This document shows, in pieces, positions 26,701 through 35,689 of a stretch of 64,000 nt of DNA. Position 1 is the stretch's first letter. Each line of letters begins with the position of its first letter. The stretch covers positions 22,306,508 to 22,370,507 of the forward strand of contig NC_088776.1 of assembly GCF_954871325.1 (NCBI RefSeq), given 5' to 3'. The DNA comes from Gordionus sp. m RMFG-2023. Its lineage: Eukaryota; Nematomorpha; Gordioida; Chordodea; Parachordodidae. Below the pieces are notes generated by a model. It made no database searches. It was not told the origin of the DNA and saw only the letters and a list, made by a program, of their open reading frames with translations. The translations under genes were made by a program, and so were the position numbers.

Positions 26701-29271
26701 ATTTCCAGGTTAATATACCTAGGAGTCAAAAAGGCTCTTAAACCCTTTTATAATTTGTCAATAATTTTTTTGGGTATAATGTGATAAATTACTTCCAAAC
26801 ATGATTTGTAAAATGCCATTTAAAAATACTTGAAATTAAATAAAATTTGGCTGAAATAAGGTCAATCTATTTAATTAAGTTAGAACAAAATACTAGCCCA
26901 AAATAAAATTAACAGGATTTGTATTTTAATTATAATATTTAAAGAACCCATTTTGGGGTTTGACCAGTCCAAATCAATTTTGAATATAAAATTTTAAAAA
27001 TCAGGTGGGAAATATTTGATATTCATTATAGAATAAAATAGAAAATCATTATTAAAATCATTGCTGTAATCAATAACATCAAGATACTAAATAAAATATA
27101 TTAAGATTTTTCCAATAATGTTTTTATGAAAATTGAGGCTACAGTCTAGATCTAAAAAATCACCATCAGAAAATTTTTTAAATTGGAGCACCTATTTATT
27201 TCAATTTTCTACTGGCCATAAGATGACTCATATTTCAAATTTTTTTTTGATGTTTTTATAATAATGATCAATTATATTGACTGTTATTAATAATAAATTC
27301 AACATTTGAGCTATTTTTAATTTTACCTGTTATATAAAGAAGATTTAACTAATTAGCAATTTACCTGAGATAATGTGGATTAAAAAGTACAAGAATTGGG
27401 TTTCCCTCTTTATTGATGTTAAATATTTATTTAAAAATAAAAATAGCTTAATCAAGCTATTTTGATTCCTGGTGATTGGTTAAATTTTTGAAATGGTCTG
27501 TATATAGCTACAGTATAAATTATATTATAAGAGAAAGAAAATTTAATGGCAAAATTTAAGAAAATATAAATAATTTAAATGCATCATTCAAGCTATTTTT
27601 CAAATTTGGCCCATTCTATGAAAAATGCATTTTTAGAAAGAGTTACAAATTTATTCAGAAAAAAATGATTTTCAAGAAAATCAGGAAATTAATTTATTTG
27701 TAAATAACTATATAAAAGCATAAAAATGATAATTATTTAAAATTTAAGGGTCTGTTGAAATAAAAATAATAAAATCAAGGGCCCCAGAAAAGATTGGTTC
27801 TAGTATGTTTGATTCATAAATCATAATATTTATTTAATTTTCTTAAATTTTAAAATGTTAATATAAACATGGTATCAGTTTCAGTTTTGTGTCGCATTTC
27901 CATAATTTCAACTCGATGCAAATCAATTTTTCCTTCTTCATCCTTCACACGAGTAACAGCTTCAACCACAATCTGTAATAATAATTTATATTATAAAGTA
28001 AGGGTCACCTAATTTAAAAAACAATAAAAATGAGTAAAATCAATAAACACTAGTAAAAATTGGCACAGTGCTAGTAGCTTTTAATCAATCATTATATGAA
28101 TGCGAATCAATATTCATAAAAAGGTATTACTATGCCTTATTCTTGATATCTCAAAAAGTATAAATGATAAGACGCTAAAAAAATTTCATAGATACAGAAA
28201 ACACAAATCTTAATTAGTATATTAAATTTTTTAGCATCATAAAGGGGCCAGCCAAAACATAATTAATCTTACACAAAATGTAAAAAATTTACATTTAAAT
28301 TATAAAATTATGTAGTGATTGATGTAAAATTTAATATTTATTACATTAATATATTGAACCCATGCGTTATATAGGATTGGATTCAACCCAAATAATTAAA
28401 AAAGGATCAGGTAAATTCAGCAGGAAAAAAATAAGTTTAAAGGGAAATAAAGAGTTTAGGAGCAATCCCTGAACATTATCACTTGTATGCAGAGGTAAAA
28501 AATAATATTAAAAAAAGAGTTATATATATATATTAAACTAATAAAATGGTATTTATGCTCAAAATTAAAAAATATTTTTGCAACTAATCAACTTACATTT
28601 GTAAGAAGATCTGCAATTTCTACATTAAGTTTAGATCGTAGAGCTGTTTGTGCAACATTCGTTAATGTTTCTTTGTCAATATTATCAACTCTTCTCATGT
28701 CATCTAAAATCTATTAAACTATTTATAATTATATTAGAATATATCATACTTTTAAGCACTTTTTCTTGGCTACCTCAAAGCCATCAGTAATTATTGTTGG
28801 ATGCAAACCCTAATTACAAATAAAATAACTATATTAAAACTTATTCCTCCTTTACTTCTGTAATATAGTTCTCAGCTTGCTTAAGCATTTCTCCTACTAA
28901 CAACACAATAGTTGTAGTACCATCTCCAGTCATTTCATCTTGAGCAACTGCAGCTTTGGCAATTAATGAGGCAGTTGGATGTTTAATTTGCTAAAATATA
29001 TATAATAACTTAAACTACCTTATTATTACCATTTCATTTAATAATACATTTCCATCTTTTGTTAATTTAATATCACCAGATCCAGATACTAATCTAGTAT
29101 TGATTTATAAAAATCAAAAAAATTAAAATTTTACAATTTAGATGTTCCTTTTGGTCCAAGATTCCCTTTCATAACTTCTAAAAGACCTTTTGCTGCACTA
29201 ATATTAACAGCTAATGCCCTAGATGATTTAGCTATTTCGGAATTCGGATTTAATAATTTTAACATAGGCAT
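8718..29271 (-). CDS. CCT6: T-complex protein 1 subunit zeta (CCT6), 15 exons
   Basis: Subunit of the cytosolic TRiC/CCT chaperonin, the ATP-driven double ring that folds actin, tubulin and other proteins. Fifteen exons join in frame through GT-AG introns: 29271-29135, 29093-29030, 28990-28856, 28809-28750, 28710-28597, 27972-27869, 26271-26161, 25947-25773, 22816-22734, 22690-22594, 13210-13063, 12958-12854, 9690-9541, 9489-9417 and 8790-8718, giving 542 residues plus TAG. Family motifs: NLGPKGT at residues 37-43, catalytic GDGTT at 89-93, DHGARHP in exon 7, VPGAGA at 412-417 and GIDLDTG at 489-495. Animal CCT6 is about 531 residues; the extra length lies mainly in a longer loop after VPGAGA and a longer [10 protein letters not shown] segment in exon 8. 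The start aligns directly with the family N-terminus. Zeta is preferred over other CCT subunits because of [18 protein letters not shown] and [14 protein letters not shown]. Confidence 0.96.
9417..9489 (-). CDS. CCT6: CCT6 exon 14
   Basis: Residues 495-518, [20 protein letters not shown], equivalent to the GVWDNYCVKKQLL block of animal CCT6. The donor is GTAAAT. Confidence 0.92.
9541..9690 (-). CDS. CCT6: CCT6 exon 13
   Basis: Residues 445-494, [20 protein letters not shown] then [11 protein letters not shown], and GIDLDTG split across the junction. The next intron is 51 nt with a weak GTTTTT donor. Confidence 0.94.
9806..10040. mobile_element. GGGCC-rich hAT MITE in CCT6 intron 12
   Basis: It has degenerate ends related to CAGAGACCTGCA (GAGAACTGCAAGAGG at the left, GCTGGCAGGTCTCTG at the right) with several GGCCCGG/CCGGGCC motifs just inside both ends. 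About 235 bp, non-coding, same family as 10490-12401. Confidence 0.6.
10490..12401 (+). mobile_element. hAT transposon, GGGCC-subterminal family, in CCT6 intron 12
   Basis: The ends are CAGAGACCTGCA and TGCAGGTCTCTG, each followed inward by four or more CCCGGCC/GGGCCGGG motifs. Flanks CATTTTAT and GTTTTTAT match at 6 of 8 positions, a decayed target duplication. A broken transposase C-terminus lies at 11135-11528. A direct duplication of about 80 bp (10812-10891 and 10913-10993) and AT-rich 65-bp repeats (about 11870-12070) fill the rest. The element lies antisense to CCT6. Confidence 0.8.
11135..11528 (+). pseudogene. hAT transposase C-terminal remnant
   Basis: Two open pieces in different frames. 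The second, [18 protein letters not shown] then [20 protein letters not shown] and LLFLHDNL, is a textbook hAT dimerisation domain (W-W, ER-FS, RR-L-P). The first encodes the acidic linker before it. A frameshift separates them at about 11327, and the catalytic DDE core is absent, so the product is not functional. Confidence 0.85.
12854..12958 (-). CDS. CCT6: CCT6 exon 12
   Basis: Residues 410-444, with IVPGAGA of the nucleotide pocket. The following loop, rich in charged residues ([12 protein letters not shown]), is about ten residues longer than in human CCT6A. It is followed by a 3.2-kb intron. Confidence 0.92.
13063..13210 (-). CDS. CCT6: CCT6 exon 11
   Basis: Residues 361-409, [20 protein letters not shown] then [19 protein letters not shown], returning into the intermediate and equatorial domains. 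The next intron is 104 nt. Confidence 0.95.
13841..14528. mobile_element. non-autonomous hAT element, GAACCCG-subterminal family
   Basis: The ends are CAGGGATATGAACCG and the complement of CAAGGATGCGAACCCGGC. Flanks AAAACAAG and CAAACAAG match at 7 of 8. GAACCCGAACC-type motifs are repeated at the left and AACCC/GGTTC motifs at the right. The 688-bp element has no transposase and sits in CCT6 intron 10. Confidence 0.75.
14529..14919. other. CCT6 intron 10, featureless AT-rich segment
   Basis: I see neither coding potential nor repeats between the hAT element and the LINE fragment. Confidence 0.4.
14920..16215 (-). mobile_element. LINE fragment (jockey/CR1-like reverse transcriptase), copy 1
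   Basis: On the minus strand the RT reads [20 protein letters not shown] and [12 protein letters not shown] (16150-16010), then [10 protein letters not shown] with [10 protein letters not shown] (15800-15660), the equivalents of the RT motifs around the FADD active site. The rest, to about 14920, is the degraded C-terminal part. It has many stops. Its C-terminal half is repeated in inverted orientation at 16575-17328. The 5' part (endonuclease) is missing. The clade is uncertain beyond jockey/CR1-like. Confidence 0.65.
16216..16569. mobile_element. partial hAT-like element (GGCGTAGCC-end family)
   Basis: The right end reads GTAGCTACGCCACTG, preceded by GGGAGGGGTCAAAACCC. At the left is a GC block (GGGCCTTCGGCCC and GCTTTCGGCC) typical of this family, but no terminal sequence. 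It lies between the two opposed LINE copies and probably truncated one of them. Confidence 0.6.
16575..17328 (+). mobile_element. LINE fragment, copy 2, opposed to copy 1
   Basis: It begins GGGAGTTATTCTAGACAATA, and its sequence (CCAATTATCTATTCC, then TTTCTTTGGAATAGA) matches the reverse complement of 15600-14940 at many points, including the [26 protein letters not shown]-coding segment. It encodes only the region downstream of the RT active site and is broken throughout. With copy 1 it forms an imperfect inverted repeat. Confidence 0.6.
17329..18930 (-). mobile_element. hAT transposon with broken transposase, CGGCGG-subterminal family
   Basis: The ends are CTGTGCGCTG and the complement of CCGTGCGCCAGCCG, each with GGCGGCCGGC and GCCGCCG motifs inside. 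On the minus strand the interior encodes hAT pieces in order: [20 protein letters not shown] (about 18200), [19 protein letters not shown] (about 18020), and [20 protein letters not shown] followed, in another frame, by [16 protein letters not shown] (17750-17610), the dimerisation domain. Several breaks. No clear target duplication. It lies in CCT6 intron 10, same strand as CCT6. Confidence 0.75.
18931..18981. repeat. 17-bp direct repeat
   Basis: GTCTATATATATCCCCA occurs twice, 36 bp apart, between the right end of the hAT element and the long-TIR element. It may be duplicated target DNA. Confidence 0.6.
18996..20946. mobile_element. long terminal-inverted-repeat element, superfamily unassigned
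   Basis: About 500 bp at the left (18996-19508) recur inverted at the right (20462-20946), starting GCCATTCCATGTCAAATCG at the left and GCCATTCCACGTCAAATCG at the right, then CGGCCGACCCCTTTT and CTCGAGATATAGGGGCTCA. The arms look roughly 85-90% alike by eye. The 950-bp centre holds one open frame at 19794-20162. No transposase family is recognised, no target duplication is clear and no structural genes are seen. It sits in CCT6 intron 10. Confidence 0.75.
19794..20162 (+). CDS. unrecognised ORF inside the long-TIR element
   Basis: It encodes 122 residues, [20 protein letters not shown] at the start and a basic C-terminus [10 protein letters not shown]. It has less homopolymer than random AT-rich ORFs and mixed charged residues ([19 protein letters not shown]), so it may be a remnant of the element's own protein. 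There are no catalytic motifs or zinc fingers. It could be a fragment of a transposase of an uncommon superfamily, or chance. Confidence 0.3.
   Translation: MESAKTCILGVDQLKFYSISQMDVPILKCFNTFNLQIHAYYRENLRKILSWMTQKNLPYNLNMLICSSWRQKLENIPYTSNDNVDIDSPLQLNKRLSITLIYPYNKIGNFSLKENAYVKRNI
20977..21710. mobile_element. non-autonomous hAT-like element, ATCGG-subterminal family
   Basis: The left end is TAGTGATGTACCGATATTTT, with ATCGGATCGG, CCGATATATC and ATCGGCC motifs. The right end is the complement of CAGAGGTTATTGATATCGG, again with ATCGG motifs. About 730 bp, no transposase. Flanks do not show a clear 8-bp duplication. It resembles in style, but not in exact ends, the element at 53293-53935. Confidence 0.6.
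21711..22593. other. CCT6 intron 10, upstream part, no element recognised
   Basis: AT-rich intron sequence adjoining exon 10. I see no ORF or terminal repeats. Confidence 0.4.
22594..22690 (-). CDS. CCT6: CCT6 exon 10
   Basis: Residues 328-360, [20 protein letters not shown] then [12 protein letters not shown]. It is followed by the 9.4-kb intron that contains most of the intronic transposons. Confidence 0.95.
22734..22816 (-). CDS. CCT6: CCT6 exon 9
   Basis: Residues 301-327, [20 protein letters not shown] then AKKRNME, a highly conserved CCT6 block. The next intron is only 43 nt. Confidence 0.95.
23214..24662 (-). mobile_element. hAT transposon in CCT6 intron 8, GGTTCGG-subterminal family
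   Basis: The ends are CAGGGTTTTGAACCG and the complement of GAGGGTTTCGAAC. Flanks CCCCAGAT and CCCTATAT match at 6 of 8. GTTCGGTT/AACCG motifs are repeated inside both ends. A transposase C-terminal remnant lies at 23624-23938. It lies on the same strand as CCT6. Confidence 0.75.
23624..23938 (-). pseudogene. hAT transposase C-terminal remnant
   Basis: The 104-residue open frame contains [20 protein letters not shown], then [20 protein letters not shown], matching the hAT dimerisation domain (E-x-Y, D-x-L-x-W, FP-LxxLA). The conserved ER-FS part has decayed and the catalytic region upstream is only faintly visible. Not functional. Confidence 0.75.
24663..25772. other. CCT6 intron 8, remainder
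   Basis: AT-rich intron sequence between the hAT element and exon 8. No gene or repeat recognised. Confidence 0.4.
25773..25947 (-). CDS. CCT6: CCT6 exon 8
   Basis: Residues 242-300 of the apical substrate-binding domain: [36 protein letters not shown], then a segment [10 protein letters not shown] about five residues longer than in vertebrates, and VLINQK. It is followed by a 3-kb intron holding a hAT element. Confidence 0.95.
26161..26271 (-). CDS. CCT6: CCT6 exon 7
   Basis: Residues 205-241, [20 protein letters not shown] then [15 protein letters not shown], the start of the apical domain. It is joined by a split codon on both sides. Confidence 0.94.
26272..27868. other. CCT6 intron 6, 1.6 kb
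   Basis: AT-rich. I see no transposon ends and no coding segments. Confidence 0.4.
27869..27972 (-). CDS. CCT6: CCT6 exon 6
   Basis: Residues 171-204, with [20 protein letters not shown] matching the zeta-specific IEIMEMKHKSETDT block. The donor GTTTAT is non-consensus. The next intron is about 1.6 kb. Confidence 0.92.
28597..28710 (-). CDS. CCT6: CCT6 exon 5
   Basis: Residues 133-170 of the intermediate domain, including [16 protein letters not shown]. It ends at the consensus donor GTAAGT, the strongest in the gene. The next intron is about 0.6 kb. Confidence 0.92.
28750..28809 (-). CDS. CCT6: CCT6 exon 4
   Basis: Residues 113-132, [20 protein letters not shown], exactly 20 codons in phase 0. 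The next intron is 39 nt. Confidence 0.92.
28856..28990 (-). CDS. CCT6: CCT6 exon 3
   Basis: Residues 68-112, [19 protein letters not shown], then MTGDGTTT, which carries the ATP-hydrolysis aspartate, and ending AENYITE. The next intron is 46 nt. Confidence 0.93.
29030..29093 (-). CDS. CCT6: CCT6 exon 2
   Basis: Residues 46-67, [19 protein letters not shown], the conserved equatorial segment before the catalytic loop. The donor is GTAATA and the next intron is 39 nt. Confidence 0.93.
29135..29271 (-). CDS. CCT6: CCT6 exon 1
   Basis: Residues 1-45, starting [15 protein letters not shown] and including [12 protein letters not shown] and the nucleotide-contacting NLGPKGT. It ends two bases into codon 46 at a GTAAAA donor. 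The following intron is 41 nt. Confidence 0.93.
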
Positions 29272-29434
29272 TTTAAAATTGTAAAAGCGTGAATAAAAAC
29301 TCAAATCAACACAATTAACTAAATATTTTAATTTTAATAAAATTTATATTTTAGTAATGTTTAGAATATTAAATGTCTAATTTTAATTTTTTATTTACCT
29401 TTAAATCTATAAATCTCAAAGTTCCCCTTTTAAT

Positions 29435-29538
29435 TTGTCTATTTACATTTACTATTTACTTTCTATTTAGATCATTATATCGAAATTTGTCTATTTACAA
29501 TTACTATCTACTTTCTATTTAGATCATTATATCGAAAT
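29435..29538. repeat. 52-bp tandem duplication upstream of CCT6
   Basis: Two adjacent 52-bp copies (29435-29486 and 29487-29538), each starting TTGTCTATTTAC and ending ATCATTATATCGAAAT, differ at two positions. They lie about 165 bp upstream of the CCT6 start codon, where promoter or 5'-UTR sequence is expected. Confidence 0.85.
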
Positions 29539-30119
29539 AATACTATTAATTCTCTATGTATCTATGTAATGATTATAAAGTTTTAATTTTATTAAAATTC
29601 GTAATATTTTCATTCTTTAATATAAAGTGGGTGTATTAGGACTACCTCTGTGTGTGACATCCTATAAATTATCTTATATTTTTCTTATTTAAGTTTATTT
29701 TTAGGGGAAAAAGAGGGGGGCATATCGAGTGCGATGCTTAAAAAGGAATTTATGAATTAAATTTATGGTATATATTCTATTTCCCACTTACATATTGCAG
29801 AAAAAAGTAAATATTTCAGGGTTCGACATTAAATACACAACTATAAACCACGAATAATAAAGAGGGTACAAATATTACAAAAAGCTTACCTGCGAATAAA
29901 ACATTATGATAGTTATCAATTTTTTGAATTCAATTATTTTTTAATTTGAACCAATAAAAACTTTAAAAAAATTTATTACCGACCAACTAATTTTAACAAC
30001 ATTTTTTGAAGTTAAATTATAAAAAGCCATATCTTTGCCAATATTAGATTGATCTCAACTGTATGTAGCCAATTATAAAATACTTGAATAGTATGAAGAG
30101 ATATTTTATTACTAGTAGT
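29539..30119. other. upstream region of CCT6, no recognised feature
   Basis: AT-rich flank between the tandem duplication and the next hAT element. I cannot point to a defined promoter motif. Confidence 0.4.
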
Positions 30120-30127
30120 GGAAGATA

Positions 30128-31445
30128 CCGGCTTGTTAATCGATCCTTTTAAAAAGATCGAATAATGATCATGATCTTCTTTTTTTTTAAAAGGGATCGA
30201 AATCCTGAATCGACCACTTATCACGATCTTTTCTTAGGTAGGCTCCTTTAGGGGAGGTTAAATTTATTGGGGGGGGGGGAGGATTATCTATTAAATTTTT
30301 AAAGAAATAGGGCAAAATATATTTCTGAAAAAATTAATACTTTTATTATAAACCTATTATAATACAATGATATTGCTAATCATCGACCAAATCTATATAC
30401 AACAATCATAGACCTTATTTTCCAAATAAAACTTTCTGCATTTAAAAGGATTAGATATTATCAGTAAGCTCATATTCATGCCAAACAATATACTATAATA
30501 ATGAATTCATTGTACTTTATTTTAAGTTATTCTTTGTAAAATTTTTGAAGGGAGTAGAATTATAAATAAAAAGGTGTAATAAATAATAGTCGTCAAAGGT
30601 GGCGAAACTTTTTTTAGGGGGTAGGCATAGATTTTTGATGAGGGTTTGCATAGTGAAAATCGTGTCATATAGACGAAGGAGTGTTTGATGGCGAAGGCCT
30701 TATATTATATTTATATATCAATATTCAATATATTAATTGAATTATTATTTGAATAAAAAAATATATTAAGCAAAAGGGCATTTTGCTAAGAATTTTCCTC
30801 AAAGAAAGTATAATTTTTTTCTATACAATCATTTGAATAAACATTTCCATGTGGTTGATCTTGCAGGTTTTCCAAATGGGTAATTTTATTAAATGGTTTA
30901 GCGGCAGATTGATATAAGGCCAATTAAGCTCAAATATTGGGCAAATTATTGCTACTAATATGCTACTGTCCTCACAGAGTGAAGAAAATTATTTCTTAAT
31001 AATTAACATTATTTTACAAAGCTGAGGAAAAAGCAATGGGTTCTCTTTTATATCTGTCACTTTATTAACTATATGTTTATAACATTAGTAAATATAAATA
31101 CTTATTAGAATTTATTTTTAATTCAACGAATAAAATTTGTAGGTTGTAAATCAAGTTCTAAATATTTTCTTGATAAAATTTATCAGAAAATTAAAATATG
31201 GCGGGGATGCTAATATGATGGAGACAGATTTTTTTAAAATATAATATTTTATTTAAATAGTTTTTATTTTATTTATATAATTTTAAAGTGGAAAATAAAT
31301 TTTAAAAGAATCAAAGGATCGAATATTTAACAAAATAATCTAGATCATCCTAAATTTAAGAAAATATCATAAATTCGGGTAAATTGATAAAATTAGGATC
31401 GAATCCAGGATCGTCGATCCTGATCTCGATCATTTAACAATTCTG
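30128..31445. mobile_element. hAT element with perfect target duplication, carrying a nested element
   Basis: It is flanked on both sides by GGAAGATA (30120-30127 and 31446-31453). The ends are CCGGCTTGTTAATCGATC and the complement of CAGAATTGTTAAATGATCG. GATC/ATCGAT motifs are repeated inside both ends. No transposase is recognised. The stretch 30236-30682 is a second element inserted into it. Confidence 0.8.
30236..30682. mobile_element. nested relative of the 4956-5538 hAT MITE
   Basis: In reverse complement it reads CGTCTATATGACACGATTTT, CACTATGCAAACCC and CCTACCCCC, then ATTATCTATTAAATTTTT-like sequence, following the order of 4960-5480. The end at 30236 lacks the terminal 60 bp or so. 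Confidence 0.65.
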
Positions 31446-32205
31446 GGAAGATATAATAATCATTAAGGCTCAATATGAATGTCGTTAATCTGTTAAATTG
31501 TTTTGTGTCCTTAAATATGTATCAAGAAACCGCTTATAAACAAACAGTTTTTGCATCTAGTTGGCAGTGAATTTTGTTTGAGTTATGATATGCAAATTTA
31601 TGCACTTATAAATAAAGATTTTATTCACAGACAGTAAATTTTTTTACATATTTTTTTTCTTATGCAAATTATAAGTAAAAGAGACATGGAACGTTTTAAC
31701 ATGTATTTATACTTCACTTTTTATTTTGGGATTTTTGATAATATTAATTTTTTTATTTATTTTCTATTTTTGATTATTTAATTTTAATGATATTTTGAAT
31801 CGTGTTGAATAGGCTTTATAACAATAAAGGATCCTTAATTTTGAATACAAGATTTAATTATAATTAATTTAGCAATTTTATATTTTACAGGCTGCAGGGT
31901 CTTTCAAACCCTTCCTTCTAAACTCTGTCACACGTCACAGAAGTCTCGGTTGAAAAGTCTACAGAAATTCGGAATATACAGGTTAATAATTTAACCTGCG
32001 GCTTGATTGATTTCTTACTTTGTTTAAGCTAAAAGACTATGGTTAAATCAGGTAAATTCTATTACTATCCTCTATTTGCAAATTATTTTTATTAAAAATG
32101 TCAGCATGGTGACAAGTTATTTACAATATTTCTAACCAATATTAAACATAATGCTGTGGTATTGGTCCATTCTCTTTTAATCTGCTTAAAGACATTATTA
32201 TGCAT
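31446..32205. other. AT-rich stretch, no recognised gene
   Basis: Nothing recognised between the two hAT elements. Confidence 0.4.
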
Positions 32206-33370
32206 CATAGACGTAGCCAAGGGGGGGAGGCAAGGGGAAATCCCCCCCCTTCAGAAATTTATCACTTTTTGTAAATATCTTTTTTAGCTAATAAAAAAAA
32301 TCCCCCTTAGTCCTCCCCCCACTCCCTGACCCTCAAATATGTATGCATATATCTTAAATAATAATTTAAAAGAAAGAATGTAAAAGTTGATATTTTTTTA
32401 TAAAACTTTTCATCATAATTTATAAATTTTTGGGAAAATAAATTTATAAACATATAAAATGAACCAAAAATGTTTTTTAATAAATGGAATATAAGCCAAA
32501 GATAAGTCTTAAGACAGAAGTGAAATGTATTATAATTATTAATAATAGATCCATAAAATTTCTAAATAATATAATATATCAAATATAATTTTTTATGTGA
32601 GTAATTTTGATTTATTTATCTTAATAAAAGTAAAATATAATTATAAAACTATTGATAAAATTAAATCATAAATTAAAAAAATATTAAAGCACAAACAGTG
32701 GAATATTATATGTCGTATATTTACAGTATATCTAATTGTCAAATGACAATCAAGTTATTTTTACCAATATAGCGAATTATATATTTTACAGAAAACTATA
32801 AAATATTGATAAGGACATCAGAAAATATCTTAAGACTTTGTGGGATAAATAATATGAAAATTAAATTTTAATATCATTTTTACTTAAAATAAATAGATGG
32901 CGTTAAATAATTGAATGCAAATTGTTGCTATATTTAATATCAAGAACATTGATTAGTAAAATTTGTTAAATTATTAACTGTAATATATTCTCTAACTGTC
33001 AAATATGTCTGTAAAAGTGCAATTTTACCTAGTAATTTATAACTAATTCTATATAATAGAGTAAAATCAACTATATGTCTACTTACTTTTTATAAATAAA
33101 TTTCTTATAATTGTTTGGAATAAATTATTACCATGCTCTTATATTAAGGTATATACAATACAAGTAATATATTATATTTTTATTTTATATAAACTAATAA
33201 AAATATATTTCATAAATATTTTATGACTATATATAGACTAAAGTAACCCGGCCGAAGGCCGGGGAAAAGCGGGCCGAAGGCTCGCCCAAAAGGGGGTCTG
33301 GGGGCGAAGCTCCCAGTAGTTTTTTAATTCCCCCCCCCCCCCACTTATAAAAATCCTGGCTACGCCTATG
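32206..33370. mobile_element. complete non-autonomous hAT element (GGCGTAGCC-end family)
   Basis: The ends are CATAGACGTAGCC and GGCTACGCCTATG, with TTATGCAT on both sides (32198-32205 and 33371-33378), an exact 8-bp duplication. Inside the left end are G and C tracts; inside the right end are GC hairpins (CCGGCCGAAGGCCGGG, then GGGGGCGAAGCTCCC). 1165 bp, non-coding. The copy at 2684-3028 is a fragment of the same subfamily. Confidence 0.88.
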
Positions 33371-33664
33371 TTATGCATACAGTCACGTGCTGCTCATCCA
33401 CAAACGTGAAGCCTCATATTGTTCTCTGGATTTTTTAAAAATCCAATTTGATGGTAATGAGGAATACCTAGTATAACTATGTTGCACCAGCAATATTAAA
33501 GGGCATATACGCAGAGTTGGGCAGCACCACCAAAACTTGTTTTTACGATAAAAGATATTTTTGTATCTCGTACTCATTGATAAGATATTAGTATTAGTAT
33601 CTAAGATCCTTCATTCTGAAAAAAATCTTTTTCATTTTACAAAGGTACAGATACAGATCCTCTT

Positions 33665-35471
33665 CAGGGGCGTCGCTAGCCTTTACAATCTCAGGGGGCT
33701 CAGCTAAAAAAATTTTATGGGGGCTTCGCCCCCATACCCTCTCAATTTTCGGGCCTTTGGCCCGCTTTTGCCCGGCCTTCGGCCGGGTTTTATATTAATA
33801 TATTATACATTTTTAAAATATGCTAACTCTAGACAATTATTCTGAATTATTTTGTTATTTATAATATAAATTATTATTCTGAATTATATTGTCATTTATA
33901 ATATAAATTATTATTTATATATTAAAAATTGCATACAAATTAAACTAGCATATAAATAATTAAAACAATATAATAAATTTCTAAAAATAATATTTTTTAA
34001 TACAAAATCTAATTTTCGATTGCTGATATAAAAAAATTTTGCGTAAATAATTACAAGTGAAAAAAAAAGGTTAATTAATTTATACATATGCATCAATTGA
34101 TAATGGTTTTTAAAAACCACATAAGGCTATATAATTCTAGCAAGTTACATTGACAAAAGGTTATGACACTCACAATGGTAATCCATATCAGAATTTATTG
34201 TTAGATAAATTGATAAAACAAAAACAGTAAAAATCTTTAGAAGAAATTATGCAAATTAATTGAAGTTTTGAGTTATTTACACTGCAAGGATGCCATATTA
34301 GAGATGAAACATTTTTTAACTATAAAATAAGAACCAGAGTGATTGTAATAATATCAAAAATATATTCGTATTAAAAATTTAACTCAAAACTGTTTTTCAA
34401 AGAAGAAGAAAATAGCTTTCTTAAAAACACGTAAAAAAAAGAAAAGATATCTAATTTATTACATCTAGTGTTGTTAAACGGCTCGATTTGAGCCTATCCT
34501 TAAAAACGGCTAACTCAACATTATAGCCAGGAAAATATTGCCTAAGCGTTTCGATTTCGCCAATTGATGTTCAATCCTATGTGCCATCTATGAGTAAATA
34601 TTTTTAGGCTTGCATATTATTATTTTGGATAAAATATTGAGTTTGCCGTTTTTAAAAATTTACTCAAATTGAGCCGTTTAACAACACTAATTACATCCAT
34701 TGTGGGATGAATAATAAGAATTTTAAATTTAATAATATATTTAATAAATAGATGGCGTTAAATATTGAATGCAAATAGTTACTTATATTTATTATCAAAA
34801 GCATTATTATTAAAATTTTAAAATTATTAACTGTAATATATTATATAACTGTCAAAAATGTCTATAAAAGTGGCATTTTACCTAATATTTTATTCTACTT
34901 ACTTTTTATAAATAAATATCTTATAATACTCATTTGGATTTGGATCTTGAAAATAATTTTAAAAAGAGACATGTTAATTAAAATTAAAAATCAAAATGTT
35001 GTTGATTAGTGATTTTGAACTCGGCTAATTACAATATTAAATTTGTTAATTTTCAATTAATAAATGATTATATTTATTTAATTAAGGTTATATAATAATT
35101 TAAATAATAAAAGTCAATAAGCTTCAACTGTTAATGCTAAATTAATATTTAGTTATTGATATTGATATATTTTTAACACATAATTTGATTGCAAGCTGAC
35201 AGAGTGAACATATAATTTATATGTATAATCTAATCTAATAATTAAAATAGTATTCATTTAATAAAAATTTAGATAGTTTTATTAATTTTTAAATAATAAA
35301 ATTAAATCTATATATTACTCAATAGAATTATAAAAGAAATCGTTCAGGGGGAAATTAAAAAAATTTATTTTTAGTTCAAGGGGATATTAAGGAGTCATTA
35401 AAAAAAAATTGGCTATTCAAATTTTTTAGGGGGCTCGAGCCCCTGCGCGCCCCCTCCTAGCGACGCCACTG
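33665..35471. mobile_element. hAT element inserted in the outer hAT, perfect target duplication
   Basis: The ends are CAGGGGCGTCGCTAGCC and CCTAGCGACGCCACTG. ATCCTCTT flanks both sides (33657-33664 and 35472-35479). The left interior carries a train of GC hairpins: GGGGGCTTCGCCCCC, GGGCCTTTGGCCCG and CCCGGCCTTCGGCCGGG. No transposase. A 224-bp MITE is nested at 34466-34689. It belongs to the GGCGTAGCC-end family. Confidence 0.88.
34466..34689. mobile_element. 224-bp hAT MITE with perfect target duplication (AAACGG family)
   Basis: The ends are TAGTGTTGTTAAACGG and CCGTTTAACAACACTA, with ATTACATC on both sides (34458-34465 and 34690-34697). AAACGGCT and AGCCGTTT motifs repeat inside, the same hexamer (AAACGG) that the maize Ac transposase is known to bind. 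A second copy lies at 52694-52918. Confidence 0.88.
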
Positions 35472-35689
35472 ATCCTCTTTAGTAATCATGTTTATAAAAT
35501 TTACATATCACAAAATATAACCTTATTTTATTCACGAATCTTGTATTAATTTCCTTATTTTTTTTTCCGCCATATTTTAAATATATTTACACCAAAATTA
35601 GCTGAAAAATTTACAACTAACATTAAAATAGATAGATAGATAAAAAATTACCAATCTTAAAATTTTAGTTGAAAATTTTTTTAAAATAA

